Source: Lachnospiraceae bacterium (GTDB lineage: Bacteria > Bacillota > Clostridia > Lachnospirales > Lachnospiraceae). Taken from it: a stretch of 64,000 nt of DNA. The stretch is taken from assembly GCA_029225065.1 (NCBI GenBank), contig JAQXVT010000037.1:82592-146591 (forward strand), in the 5' to 3' direction. Made by a program: the position numbers and the translations under genes. Below, piece by piece: positions 51,279-59,057 of the stretch (its first letter is position 1; each line of letters starts with the position of its first letter). The notes beneath the pieces are model-generated. The model did not search any database and was not told where the DNA came from. It was given only the letters and a program-made list of their open reading frames with translations.

Positions 51279-52031
51279 ATGGGAAAGATATTAAAATATG
51301 AATGGAAGAAACAACTATTTTCAAAACTGGTAATCGGCGGAATCCTGATTGTTCTGACGGCGGCTTTTGTTGTCGGAACACTGCTGGAAAAGGATCGCTG
51401 GCAGACGACGGCGATAGTGCTCCTTGTGTTTGCAGGACTTTTCGGTTCTTTATACGTCGGGATTGAGAGCCTTCTGGTGCTGAACCGAGATTTGCGGACG
51501 AAGGAGAGTCATATGCTTTTTATGGTTCCATATTCGGCATGGAGCATTCTTGGAGCGAAGGTTCTGGCGGCGTTTCTGCAGATCGTGCTGACCTCCGTGC
51601 TGTTTGCGGCTTCGTTTTTTCTCTGTTTTACCGCTTACGTTGGAGCAAGTCAGGGATTTGCGCAGTTCTTCCCGATGCTGCAGCGACTTCTGCGGGAGTG
51701 GTTTGACTTCCAGTTTGACTGGAAATGGGTCGTGCTGATTCTCTGTGAGGTGCTGATCAGCTGGATGAATATGATCGGGGCCGGGTATGCGTCGATTATC
51801 GCCTCCCGTACGGTGCTGGTAAAGAGCAAGCTTGCAACGCCTTTGGCAATCATTTTGTTTTTATTTTTGAATTGGGGGATGAACCAGATCATCCACCTGG
51901 TGGCGAAGGCACTTCAGCTGTCAAATGAAACTTACGCGTATGCACTGACGGATCTTGGAATCTCGGCAGTATTTGCGATTATTCTGCTCTTTGCGTCTGG
52001 GTGGATGGCAGAGAAGAAGCTGAGCGTATAA
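51279..52031 (+). CDS. ABC-2 type exporter permease
   Basis: Integral membrane partner of the ATPase, 250 residues, six hydrophobic segments. N-terminus MGKILKYEWKKQLFSK is typical of this group, where a short cytoplasmic helix precedes the first membrane segment. GAGG lies directly before the ATG. Function unknown; related pairs export antimicrobial peptides, lipids or cell-wall precursors. Confidence 0.85.
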   Translation: MGKILKYEWKKQLFSKLVIGGILIVLTAAFVVGTLLEKDRWQTTAIVLLVFAGLFGSLYVGIESLLVLNRDLRTKESHMLFMVPYSAWSILGAKVLAAFLQIVLTSVLFAASFFLCFTAYVGASQGFAQFFPMLQRLLREWFDFQFDWKWVVLILCEVLISWMNMIGAGYASIIASRTVLVKSKLATPLAIILFLFLNWGMNQIIHLVAKALQLSNETYAYALTDLGISAVFAIILLFASGWMAEKKLSV

Positions 52032-52069
52032 AAACGGCACATATACTTCTTTTGGTCAAATCTTTTGGG

Positions 52070-52091
52070 TTTGTATCATTTCCGATACAAA
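52070..52091. terminator. Hairpin between convergent ABC permease and apbE
   Basis: TTTGTATC (52070-52077) pairs with GATACAAA (52084-52091). No strong T-run. Confidence 0.4.
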
Positions 52092-52155
52092 TAAGGTCAC
52101 TGCTTATTATTCTTCATAATAGAATAGAGGCAGGGAATGTACTCGATTTTGGTCA

Positions 52156-52182
52156 AATCGGATGTTTGCAATCCGCTTTGCT
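52156..52182 (+). repeat. Diverged copy of intergenic repeat C
   Basis: ATCGGATGTTTGCAATCCGC followed by TTTGCTG; stem CGGAT/ATCCG. Confidence 0.4.
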
Positions 52183-52209
52183 GCTCGAGGTTAAACCTAT
52201 ATATCACGG

Positions 52210-53244
52210 TCATTTTGTGGCATCCGGCCACCCGGATGACGCAGTCATCTCCAGATCATCCGTCACAAACAGTGCCTCGATGCCGTCCAGAGATTCGATG
52301 AGTGCCATTCCTTTTTCGGGGCCGAGTACAAAACAGGTGGTGCTTAAGGCATCGCCGTCGACGGAGTGCTCCGAGAGGATTGTGACGCTGGCGAGTCCGT
52401 TTTCGACGGGATATCCGTCGACGGGACTTAAAATATGGTGGTAGCGTTTGCCGTTTTCTGTGAAGTAGCGCTCGTAAGTGCCTGAGGTGACGATGGAAGC
52501 GTCGCGGCAGGAAATTGTGGTGAGTGGCTCTGTAGCATCCGGCTCGGGACGGCGGATTCCGATGCGGAAATCCTGATTCTGCGATTTGCCTCCGATCGTG
52601 AGGATATTCCCACCAAGGTCGATGAGAGCGCTTGCGTATCCGGCAGAGACGAGATCTTCCTTTAACAGATCGGCAATATAGCCCTTTGCGATTCCGCCAA
52701 GATCGATCGAAGTGTCAGGATCCAGGAGCGTTACGGTCGTACCGTCGAGCTGTACGTTTTCGTAGCCAACGTGAGAAAGCGCATTGGAGAGATCATTCTC
52801 ATCCGGCACCGTTCCGGTTTTCTGGTCGGCATCAAAGTTCCACAGAGCGATTACCGGCGCGATTGTGATGTCGAAGGCACCGTCTGAGAGGCGGCAGTAG
52901 GAAAGCGCTTTTTCAAGCAGATCGGCTGTTTCTGATGAGACTTCGACCGGCTTTCCGCCGCTGTGATTGATGTTCCACACATCGCTGCCCTCCTGCGTGC
53001 GGGAGAGCAGTTTTTCATAGGAGGCAAGACGGGAAAAGCACTCCTCAAGGGGTGCTTTATTTTCGGTGTCATAGAGCGTGATCGAGACAACGGTATCAAG
53101 AAAAAATCCGGTTTTGGACACGGAGACCGTCTTTTTTTCACAGCCGGAGAGCGTTCCGGCAGCAATGAGAAGCAGGAAAACCAGTGCAGCTGACGTGGCT
53201 TTGCACCTGCGATAACTATTTTGGGAAATTCTGGAAAAAAGCAT
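52210..53244 (-). CDS. apbE: FAD:protein FMN transferase (ApbE lipoprotein)
   Basis: Covalently attaches FMN to Thr or Ser in D-x3-GA(S/T) motifs of proteins such as RnfD, RnfG and NqrB/C, on the outer side of the membrane. The start at ATG 53244 has AAAGGA six bases upstream (344 residues); the track's start adds 25 residues without a ribosome site. Lipobox LSGC with Cys 35. Family segments: FFLDTVVSITLYD, ALWNFD, SIDLGGIAKGYI and the C-terminal YHHILSPVDGYPVENGL and VDGDALSTTCFVLGPEKG. The rnf operon with its fused RnfDG lies 4 kb away on the same strand. Confidence 0.95.
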   Translation of the reverse strand: MLFSRISQNSYRRCKATSAALVFLLLIAAGTLSGCEKKTVSVSKTGFFLDTVVSITLYDTENKAPLEECFSRLASYEKLLSRTQEGSDVWNINHSGGKPVEVSSETADLLEKALSYCRLSDGAFDITIAPVIALWNFDADQKTGTVPDENDLSNALSHVGYENVQLDGTTVTLLDPDTSIDLGGIAKGYIADLLKEDLVSAGYASALIDLGGNILTIGGKSQNQDFRIGIRRPEPDATEPLTTISCRDASIVTSGTYERYFTENGKRYHHILSPVDGYPVENGLASVTILSEHSVDGDALSTTCFVLGPEKGMALIESLDGIEALFVTDDLEMTASSGWPDATK

Positions 53245-53480
53245 AGAGTTCCTTTCTACTGTTTTTATAGTAATCGCTGATATTTGCTTTGGATAAAAAA
53301 CGTTTGGAATTGAAATCATGACAGCGCGGAAATGCTGCCTTTCATCGGATAGATTTCGAATTTCACTGTAACATATTTCGAACTTCGCCGCAAGTAAGGA
53401 AAGTGAAAATGCGCTCTTACCAGAAATGATAGCACGTTTGCCTGAACTGTGGAATGAATGATGAAAATTTCAAGACTTTC

Positions 53481-53509
53481 TTTACAAAATCAGCCTTTCT
53501 TCGTATAAT
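53481..53509 (+). promoter_or_regulatory. Promoter of galE
   Basis: TTTACA (53481-53486), 17 bp, TATAAT (53504-53509). Confidence 0.8.
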
Positions 53510-53514
53510 GAACA

Positions 53515-53537
53515 TGGCGCAAAATGACTTTGCGCCA
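53515..53537 (+). promoter_or_regulatory. 5' end hairpin of the galE transcript
   Basis: TGGCGCAAA (53515-53523) pairs perfectly with TTTGCGCCA (53529-53537). It begins about 6 bases after the -10, at the expected start of the message, so it may protect the 5' end from degradation. Confidence 0.6.
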
Positions 53538-53571
53538 GAAGCGCATAAACAGATGCATAGGAGGACTTGAC

Positions 53572-54588
53572 ATGGCAATTTTAGTTACGGGCGGTGCCGG
53601 ATATATCGGCAGCCATACGTGCGTTGAGCTGTTAAACAGCGGTTATGATGTAGTCGTAATGGACAATCTCTATAATGCCAGCGAGAAAGCACTGGAGAGG
53701 GTAGAGCAGATCACAGGAAAGAAAGTTACCTTTTATAATGTAGATATGCTGGACAAAGAGGCGATGAATCAGATTTTTGAAAAGGAAAAGATCGATTCCG
53801 TCATTCATTTTGCCGGATACAAGGCAGTAGGCGAGTCTGTACAGAAGCCGCTGGAATATTATCACAATAATATTACCGGTACCTTAAACCTCTGCGATGT
53901 AATGCGCAATCACGGTGTAAAGAACATTATTTTCAGTTCCTCCGCGACGGTATACGGCGATCCGGCGTTTATTCCGATCACCGAGGAGTGTCCGAAGGGA
54001 AAGATTACGAACCCGTATGGCCAGACAAAGGGCATGCTGGAGCAGATCCTGACAGATTTAAACGTTTCAGATCCAGAGTGGAATGTCGTGCTTCTTCGCT
54101 ATTTCAATCCGATCGGTGCGCACAAATCCGGTCTGATCGGTGAGGACCCGAAGGGAATTCCGAACAACCTGCTTCCGTACATTGCACAGGTGGCAGTCGG
54201 AAAGCTGGAAAAGCTCGGCGTGTTCGGTGATGATTATGATACACCGGATGGAACGGGTGTACGTGATTATATCCATGTTGTAGATCTTGCAAGAGGTCAT
54301 GTAAAGGCAATTCAGAAGCTGGAGGAGGAGCCGAAGGTACACATCTACAACCTGGGTACCGGACACGGCTACAGCGTACTGCAGGTACTGCACGCATTTG
54401 AGAAGGCCTGCGGCAAGACACTTCCGTATGAGATCAAGCCGCGCCGCGCAGGCGATATCGCGACTTGCTACTGCGCACCGGAGAAAGCAAAGAGAGAGCT
54501 TGGCTGGGAAGCAGAGTACGGCATTGATGAGATGTGCGCAGATTCCTGGAGATGGCAGTCGATGAACCCGAACGGATATAACGACTGA
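53572..54588 (+). CDS. galE: UDP-glucose 4-epimerase
   Basis: NAD-dependent epimerase of UDP-galactose and UDP-glucose (Leloir pathway, wall polysaccharide precursors). The start at ATG 53572 follows AGGAGGACTTGAC and gives 338 residues, the same as E. coli GalE. Motifs: GGAGYIG (7-13) for [11 protein letters not shown] and the catalytic Tyr-x3-Lys in NPYGQTKG. No other gal gene is adjacent. Confidence 0.97.
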   Translation: MAILVTGGAGYIGSHTCVELLNSGYDVVVMDNLYNASEKALERVEQITGKKVTFYNVDMLDKEAMNQIFEKEKIDSVIHFAGYKAVGESVQKPLEYYHNNITGTLNLCDVMRNHGVKNIIFSSSATVYGDPAFIPITEECPKGKITNPYGQTKGMLEQILTDLNVSDPEWNVVLLRYFNPIGAHKSGLIGEDPKGIPNNLLPYIAQVAVGKLEKLGVFGDDYDTPDGTGVRDYIHVVDLARGHVKAIQKLEEEPKVHIYNLGTGHGYSVLQVLHAFEKACGKTLPYEIKPRRAGDIATCYCAPEKAKRELGWEAEYGIDEMCADSWRWQSMNPNGYND

Positions 54589-54619
54589 TCTTGGGACTAT
54601 AATTATCTTTGTCTATAAG

Positions 54620-54648
54620 TTGACAGACTCGTCCAAAACAGATATTAT
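54620..54648 (+). promoter_or_regulatory. Near-consensus promoter of the NifU-like/GGGtGRT operon
   Basis: TTGACA (54620-54625), 17 bp, TATTAT (54643-54648). One of the strongest promoters in the window by consensus match. Confidence 0.85.
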
Positions 54649-54687
54649 TACATAGGTTTTCGAAATAAATCTGGACGAATCTGTCGA
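54620..54687. promoter_or_regulatory. Long inverted repeat bracketing that promoter
   Basis: TTGACAGACTCGTCCA (54620-54635) and TGGACGAATCTGTCGA (54672-54687) are inverted copies with 14 of 16 positions complementary plus a wobble. The left arm overlaps the -35 and the right arm lies past the likely start site, so they look like paired operator half-sites rather than an RNA hairpin. Confidence 0.6.
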
Positions 54688-54738
54688 TTTATGAGAAAAT
54701 ATAGAGTAAACAAATTTACTACTGAAAGGAGTTTTAAC

Positions 54739-55431
54739 ATGATTTATTCACGCGAAGTAGAAGAAATGTGCCCGGTAGCACAGGGCGTTCACCATGGCGC
54801 GGCTCCGATTCCGGAGGAGGCAAAATGGGTTCAGGCAAAAGAAGTGAAGGATATTTCCGGATTCACACACGGTGTAGGCTGGTGTGCACCGCAGCAGGGA
54901 GCCTGTAAGCTGTCCCTCAACGTAAAAGAGGGAATTATCCAGGAAGCACTTGTTGAGACGATCGGATGCTCCGGAATGACACATTCTGCAGCAATGGCAG
55001 CAGAGATTCTTCCGGGTCTTACTGTTATGGAAGCTCTGAATACAGACCTTGTCTGTGATGCGATCAACACCGCTATGAGAGAGCTCTTCTTGCAGATCGT
55101 ATACGGCAGAAGCCAGTCCGCATTCTCAGAGGACGGCCTTGCAGTAGGTGCAGGTCTTGAGGACCTTGGAAAAGGACTTCGTTCTCAGGTAGGTACTATG
55201 TACGGTACACTGAAGAAGGGACCGCGTTATCTGGAGATGGCAGAAGGCTATGTTACCGGAATCGCTCTTGATGCAGATGATCAGATCATCGGTTATCAGT
55301 TCGTATCCCTTGGAAAGATGACAGACTTCATCAAGAAGGGTGACGATCCGAACACTGCATGGGAAAAGGCTAAAGGACAGTACGGCCGTGTGGCAGATGC
55401 TGTTAAGATTATTGACCCGAGAAAAGAATGA
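54739..55431 (+). CDS. NifU/IscU-like iron-sulfur scaffold homologue
   Basis: 230 residues from ATG 54739 (AAAGGAG upstream). Residues about 40-110 look like an IscU/NifU N-terminal fold: GVGWCAPQQGACKLSLNV and ETIGCSGMTHSAAMAAEIL. Cysteines 49, 56, 77 and 106 are candidate ligands; their spacing differs from standard IscU (C-x25-GCG-x-C-type). Residues 130-230 are an extra domain of unknown kind. The next gene encodes the GGGtGRT protein 18 bases on, a pairing I know from Lachnospiraceae annotations. Its role as a genuine Fe-S scaffold is not shown. Confidence 0.7.
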   Translation: MIYSREVEEMCPVAQGVHHGAAPIPEEAKWVQAKEVKDISGFTHGVGWCAPQQGACKLSLNVKEGIIQEALVETIGCSGMTHSAAMAAEILPGLTVMEALNTDLVCDAINTAMRELFLQIVYGRSQSAFSEDGLAVGAGLEDLGKGLRSQVGTMYGTLKKGPRYLEMAEGYVTGIALDADDQIIGYQFVSLGKMTDFIKKGDDPNTAWEKAKGQYGRVADAVKIIDPRKE

Positions 55432-55449
55432 TTGAGGAGGTAACGGAAA

Positions 55450-56460
55450 ATGGCTTTATTTGAATCATATGAAAGACGTATTGACCAGATCAATGCTGTC
55501 CTGAACAGCTATGGAATTGCTTCTCTGGAAGAGGCAGAGAAGATCACAAAAGATGCTGGTCTTGATGTATACAATCAGATCAAGGGAATTCAGCCGATCT
55601 GCTTTGAGAACGCTTGCTGGGCATACATCACAGGTGCTGCAATCGCAATCAAGAAGAACTGCAGAAAAGCATCAGAGGCAGCAGCAGCAATCGGTGAGGG
55701 ACTTCAGGCATTCTGTATCCCGGGTTCTGTAGCTGACACCCGTAAGGTAGGTCTTGGCCATGGAAACCTTGGCAAGATGCTTCTTGAGGAAGAGACTGAG
55801 TGCTTCGCATTCCTGGCAGGCCATGAGTCCTTTGCAGCAGCAGAGGGTGCAATCGGTATCGCAGAGAAGGCAAACAAAGTACGTACAAAGCCGCTTCGCG
55901 TTATCCTGAACGGTCTTGGAAAAGACGCTGCACAGATCATCTCCCGTATCAACGGCTTCACCTTCGTTGAGACAGAGTACGATCCGTACACCAACACCGT
56001 AAAAGAAATCAGCAGAAAATCCTACTCTGAGGGACTTCGTGCAAAAGTAAACTGCTACGGCGCAAACAGCGTTCCGGAAGGTGTTGCAATCATGTGGAAA
56101 GAGAACGTAGACGTTTCTATCACAGGAAACTCCACGAACCCGACACGTTTCCAGCATCCGGTAGCAGGTACTTACAAGAAAGAGCGTCTTGAGGCTGGTA
56201 AGAAGTACTTCTCCGTAGCATCCGGCGGTGGTACAGGACGTACGCTTCATCCGGATAACATGGCAGCAGGCCCGGCTTCCTATGGTATGACCGATACCCT
56301 TGGCCGTATGCATTCCGATGCTCAGTTTGCAGGATCTTCTTCCGTACCGGCTCACGTAGAGATGATGGGTCTGATCGGTGCAGGAAACAACCCGATGGTT
56401 GGTATGACTGTATCCGTAGCTGTTTCCATCGAGGAAGCTGCAACAGCAGGAAAATTCTAA
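55450..56460 (+). CDS. GGGtGRT protein (function unknown)
   Basis: 336 residues, named for the motif SGGGTGRTLHPD about 255-266. Other features: GHGNLGKMLLEEETE, AGHESFAAAEGAIG and the Gly-rich C-terminus MMGLIGAGNNPMVGMTVSVA. No membrane segment or signal peptide, so cytoplasmic. TTGAGGAGG precedes the ATG by 9 bases. It is co-transcribed with the NifU-like gene; a strong terminator follows. The family is conserved in anaerobes but has no assigned reaction that I know of. Confidence 0.85.
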   Translation: MALFESYERRIDQINAVLNSYGIASLEEAEKITKDAGLDVYNQIKGIQPICFENACWAYITGAAIAIKKNCRKASEAAAAIGEGLQAFCIPGSVADTRKVGLGHGNLGKMLLEEETECFAFLAGHESFAAAEGAIGIAEKANKVRTKPLRVILNGLGKDAAQIISRINGFTFVETEYDPYTNTVKEISRKSYSEGLRAKVNCYGANSVPEGVAIMWKENVDVSITGNSTNPTRFQHPVAGTYKKERLEAGKKYFSVASGGGTGRTLHPDNMAAGPASYGMTDTLGRMHSDAQFAGSSSVPAHVEMMGLIGAGNNPMVGMTVSVAVSIEEAATAGKF

Positions 56461-56548
56461 AAAATCCGGCGTTTACGCAGATCTTTAAAAATTTAAAAAA
56501 TAAAAAGCAGCCAGAGACATACAGTCTGGCAATGTCCAAGCGAGAAAA

Positions 56549-56581
56549 TGGGAACCGTCTTTTGCGACGGTTCCTTTTTTG
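56549..56581 (+). terminator. Terminator of the NifU-like/GGGtGRT operon
   Basis: GGAACCGTC (56551-56559) pairs with GACGGTTCC (56566-56574), then TTTTTT. Confidence 0.9.
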
Positions 56582-56693
56582 CTGTATTTTTCTTTTGGCG
56601 AGTCTTTTTCAATAACGAGCTGTCTTTCTGCCTGAATGCGTTTCTTCTATAATAATGTGTTATTGGAAAGTTGATAATCTAAATGACAAAAAA

Positions 56694-56706
56694 TGACTAA
56701 CAGTCA
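56694..56706. promoter_or_regulatory. Candidate operator 1 for the MMPL operon
   Basis: TGACTAACAGTCA, a 13-bp palindrome (TGACT-N3-AGTCA), 65 bp upstream of a second, related site. TetR-family operators often have this form. Confidence 0.55.
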
Positions 56707-56757
56707 ATTATTACAAAAAAAACCAGATTCCGGTAAGAATCTTGTGCTTATTTAATA

Positions 56758-56785
56758 TTGACCAAAAGTCATTTTTGGATATAAT
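56758..56785 (+). promoter_or_regulatory. Promoter of the MMPL/heptad-repeat operon
   Basis: TTGACC (56758-56763), 16 bp, TATAAT (56780-56785). Confidence 0.8.
56759..56771. promoter_or_regulatory. Candidate operator 2, overlapping the -35
   Basis: TGACCAAAAGTCA (TGAC-N5-GTCA). A protein bound here would block the -35 element, as expected for a repressor. Confidence 0.6.
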
Positions 56786-56818
56786 GAGATTTAGAAAAAA
56801 ACTAGGAGATGGTATGCG

Positions 56819-58915
56819 ATGGTTAGTTTAGGAAAATGGATCGCGAAGCATAAGTATCTGATTCTTCTGATCGGATTTCTTCTGCTGATCCCGGCCTTTT
56901 ACGGGATGATCAAAACAAGAACAAATTATGATATACTGAGCTATCTGCCGGACACACTGGAAACAGTGAAAGGTCAGGATATTATGGTAGATGAGTTTGG
57001 TATGGGTGCTTTCTCGATGGTTGTCGTGGAGGGCATGGAACTGAAGGATGTACAGAAGCTGGAGGATCAGTTCAGCGAGGTAGAGCATGTGAAGGATGTG
57101 CTCTGGTATGATGATGTGGCTGATCTGAGCCTTCCGGTTGACATGATTCCGAAGGATCTCAGGGAAGCATTCTTCAGGGGCGATGCGACAATGATGCTAG
57201 TGCTCTTTGACAACACGACTTCCTCTGATGATGCAATGGGAGCTGTTGAGGAGATGCGAAAGCTGGTAGATGACCAGACCTTTATCAGCGGTATGACAGG
57301 TATCGTTACCGATATCAAGAATATTGCACTGGAAGAGTTACCGGCTTACGTTGTGATTGCCGCAGCACTTTGCTTCGTCATTCTGCTGCTTACAACAGAT
57401 TCGTTCCTTGTTCCGGTATTCTTTCTGATGAGTATCGGACTTGCAATTGTCTACAATCTGGGCAGCAATATTTTCCTCGGCGAGATTTCTTATATCACTA
57501 AGGCGCTGACCGCGGTATTGCAGCTCGGCGTTACAATGGACTATTCGATCTTCCTGCTGGACAGCTTTGAGGAGAACAAAAAGCATTACCCGGATGACCG
57601 TGAACTGGCGATGGGGCATGCGATTGCGGCGACGTTCAAATCCATTATCGGAAGCTCAATCACAACGGTCGCAGGTTTCCTGGCACTTTGCAGTATGACA
57701 TTTGCACTCGGGCGTGACATCGGAATCGTCATGTCGAAGGGCGTTATCATGGGCGTTATTTGCTGTGTTACCTTCCTTCCGTCCATCATTCTGGTGTTTG
57801 ATAAGGGGATCGAGAAGACGAAACACAGACCGCTGATTAAGAACACGAATCGTGCATCTGCATTTATTGTAAAGCATCACAAGATCTGGATGGTTCTGTT
57901 CCTCGTGCTTCTGTATCCGGCATTTTACGGAAACAATCACACTGGAATTTATTACAACATTGCGCGGTCACTTCCGTCCACACTGGATTCCAATGTTGCG
58001 AATACGAAGCTGACCGAGGACTTTGACATGAGTACGATCCATATGGTTATGATGGATAAAAATATGGATGCAAAGACAAAGCGCAATATGGTTTCTGATA
58101 TTGATGAGGTAGAAGGAGTCAAATGGACGATCAGCATGAGTTCTCTGCTTGGACCGACCATTCCGGATTCCATGATCCCGGATGATATCAAGTCGATGCT
58201 TCAGGGCAGTGATTATGAGCTTGCGTTTGTCTGCTCACAGTATGAGTCAGCTACCCCGGAGGTCAATACTCAGATCGGAAAGATCGATGAGATTGTGAAA
58301 TCCTATGATCCAAATGCGCTGGTCATCGGTGAGGCGCCTATGATGAAGGACCTGGAGGATGTTACGAATATTGACCTTGTAAATGTAAATACGCTTTCCG
58401 TTGCAGCTATTTTTGTTATCATCATGCTTACGTTTAAATCGATTTCACTGCCGATTATTCTGGTAGCAGTTATCGAATTTGCAATCATGGTCAACATGGC
58501 GGTGCCGTATTATCAGGGCGTTGAGCTTCCGTTTGTTGCAAGCATTGTGGTAGGTACGATTCAGCTGGGCGCAACGGTAGACTATGCGATTCTGATGACG
58601 AGCCGGTATCAGAAGGAGCGCCGGAGCGGCAAGAATAAAAAAGAAGCGGTACTGGCAACGCATAAGGCCTGCATGCTCTCGATTATCACGAGCGGTATCA
58701 GTTTCTTCGCAGCGACGTTCGGCGTAGCAGCTTACTCGAAGGTAGATATGATTGGTGCGATTTGTACATTGCTGTCAAGAGGCGCACTGATCAGTATGGT
58801 TGTTGTGCTTGGCGTGCTGCCGGCAATGTTCCTGCTTTTTGATAAGGTGATCTGTGTGACGACGATCGATTTTCTTGGCAAGAAGGAAAAGAAGAAAAAG
58901 CAGACGGCACAATAA
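56819..58915 (+). CDS. MMPL/RND-superfamily transporter
   Basis: 698-residue membrane protein with the RND duplicated plan: one helix (about 12-30), an extracellular loop, five to six helices, then the same again from about 345. Motifs: VTMDYSIFLLDSFEENK and GATVDYAILMTSRYQKERR, the paired helix-4-like segments with the Asp-Tyr pair of MMPL proteins. It is shorter than mycobacterial MmpL. AGGAG precedes the ATG. The next gene, 142 bases downstream, encodes a giant secreted coiled-coil protein, so the two probably form one export or wall-associated system. Regulated by the palindromes upstream, by inference. Confidence 0.9.
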   Translation: MVSLGKWIAKHKYLILLIGFLLLIPAFYGMIKTRTNYDILSYLPDTLETVKGQDIMVDEFGMGAFSMVVVEGMELKDVQKLEDQFSEVEHVKDVLWYDDVADLSLPVDMIPKDLREAFFRGDATMMLVLFDNTTSSDDAMGAVEEMRKLVDDQTFISGMTGIVTDIKNIALEELPAYVVIAAALCFVILLLTTDSFLVPVFFLMSIGLAIVYNLGSNIFLGEISYITKALTAVLQLGVTMDYSIFLLDSFEENKKHYPDDRELAMGHAIAATFKSIIGSSITTVAGFLALCSMTFALGRDIGIVMSKGVIMGVICCVTFLPSIILVFDKGIEKTKHRPLIKNTNRASAFIVKHHKIWMVLFLVLLYPAFYGNNHTGIYYNIARSLPSTLDSNVANTKLTEDFDMSTIHMVMMDKNMDAKTKRNMVSDIDEVEGVKWTISMSSLLGPTIPDSMIPDDIKSMLQGSDYELAFVCSQYESATPEVNTQIGKIDEIVKSYDPNALVIGEAPMMKDLEDVTNIDLVNVNTLSVAAIFVIIMLTFKSISLPIILVAVIEFAIMVNMAVPYYQGVELPFVASIVVGTIQLGATVDYAILMTSRYQKERRSGKNKKEAVLATHKACMLSIITSGISFFAATFGVAAYSKVDMIGAICTLLSRGALISMVVVLGVLPAMFLLFDKVICVTTIDFLGKKEKKKKQTAQ

Positions 58916-58933
58916 GCTGGAAATAAAGAAATA

Positions 58934-58955
58934 CGGCTCATAAAAAGGTGAGCCG
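58934..58955 (+). promoter_or_regulatory. Hairpin after the MMPL gene
   Basis: CGGCTCA (58934-58940) pairs with TGAGCCG (58949-58955). Confidence 0.5.
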
Positions 58956-58978
58956 ATGGGTGATGGGACTGAAAACAA

Positions 58979-59022
58979 ATTCCCCGTTTGGGCGGATGAA
59001 AATGGTCTGGCAAACGGGGAAT
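58979..59022 (+). promoter_or_regulatory. Intercistronic 12-bp stem before the giant heptad gene
   Basis: ATTCCCCGTTTG (58979-58990) pairs perfectly with CAAACGGGGAAT (59011-59022), ending about 20 bases before the ribosome binding site. It may set the ratio of the two proteins. Confidence 0.55.
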
Positions 59023-59057
59023 CAGAACATGGCGAACAGAGTTTGGAGGAAACAGTC

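Larger units (their letters stand above)
53245..53571. other. 327-base region between divergent apbE and galE
   Basis: It contains the galE promoter (53481-53509) and 5' hairpin (53515-53537). For apbE only a TACTAT near 53265 on the minus strand looks like a -10, with no good -35. The middle is AT-rich without a visible gene. Confidence 0.5.
56461..56818. other. 358-base region between the GGGtGRT gene and the MMPL gene
   Basis: It holds the terminator (56549-56581), two 13-bp palindromes (56694 and 56759) and the MMPL promoter. No gene is visible. Confidence 0.6.
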
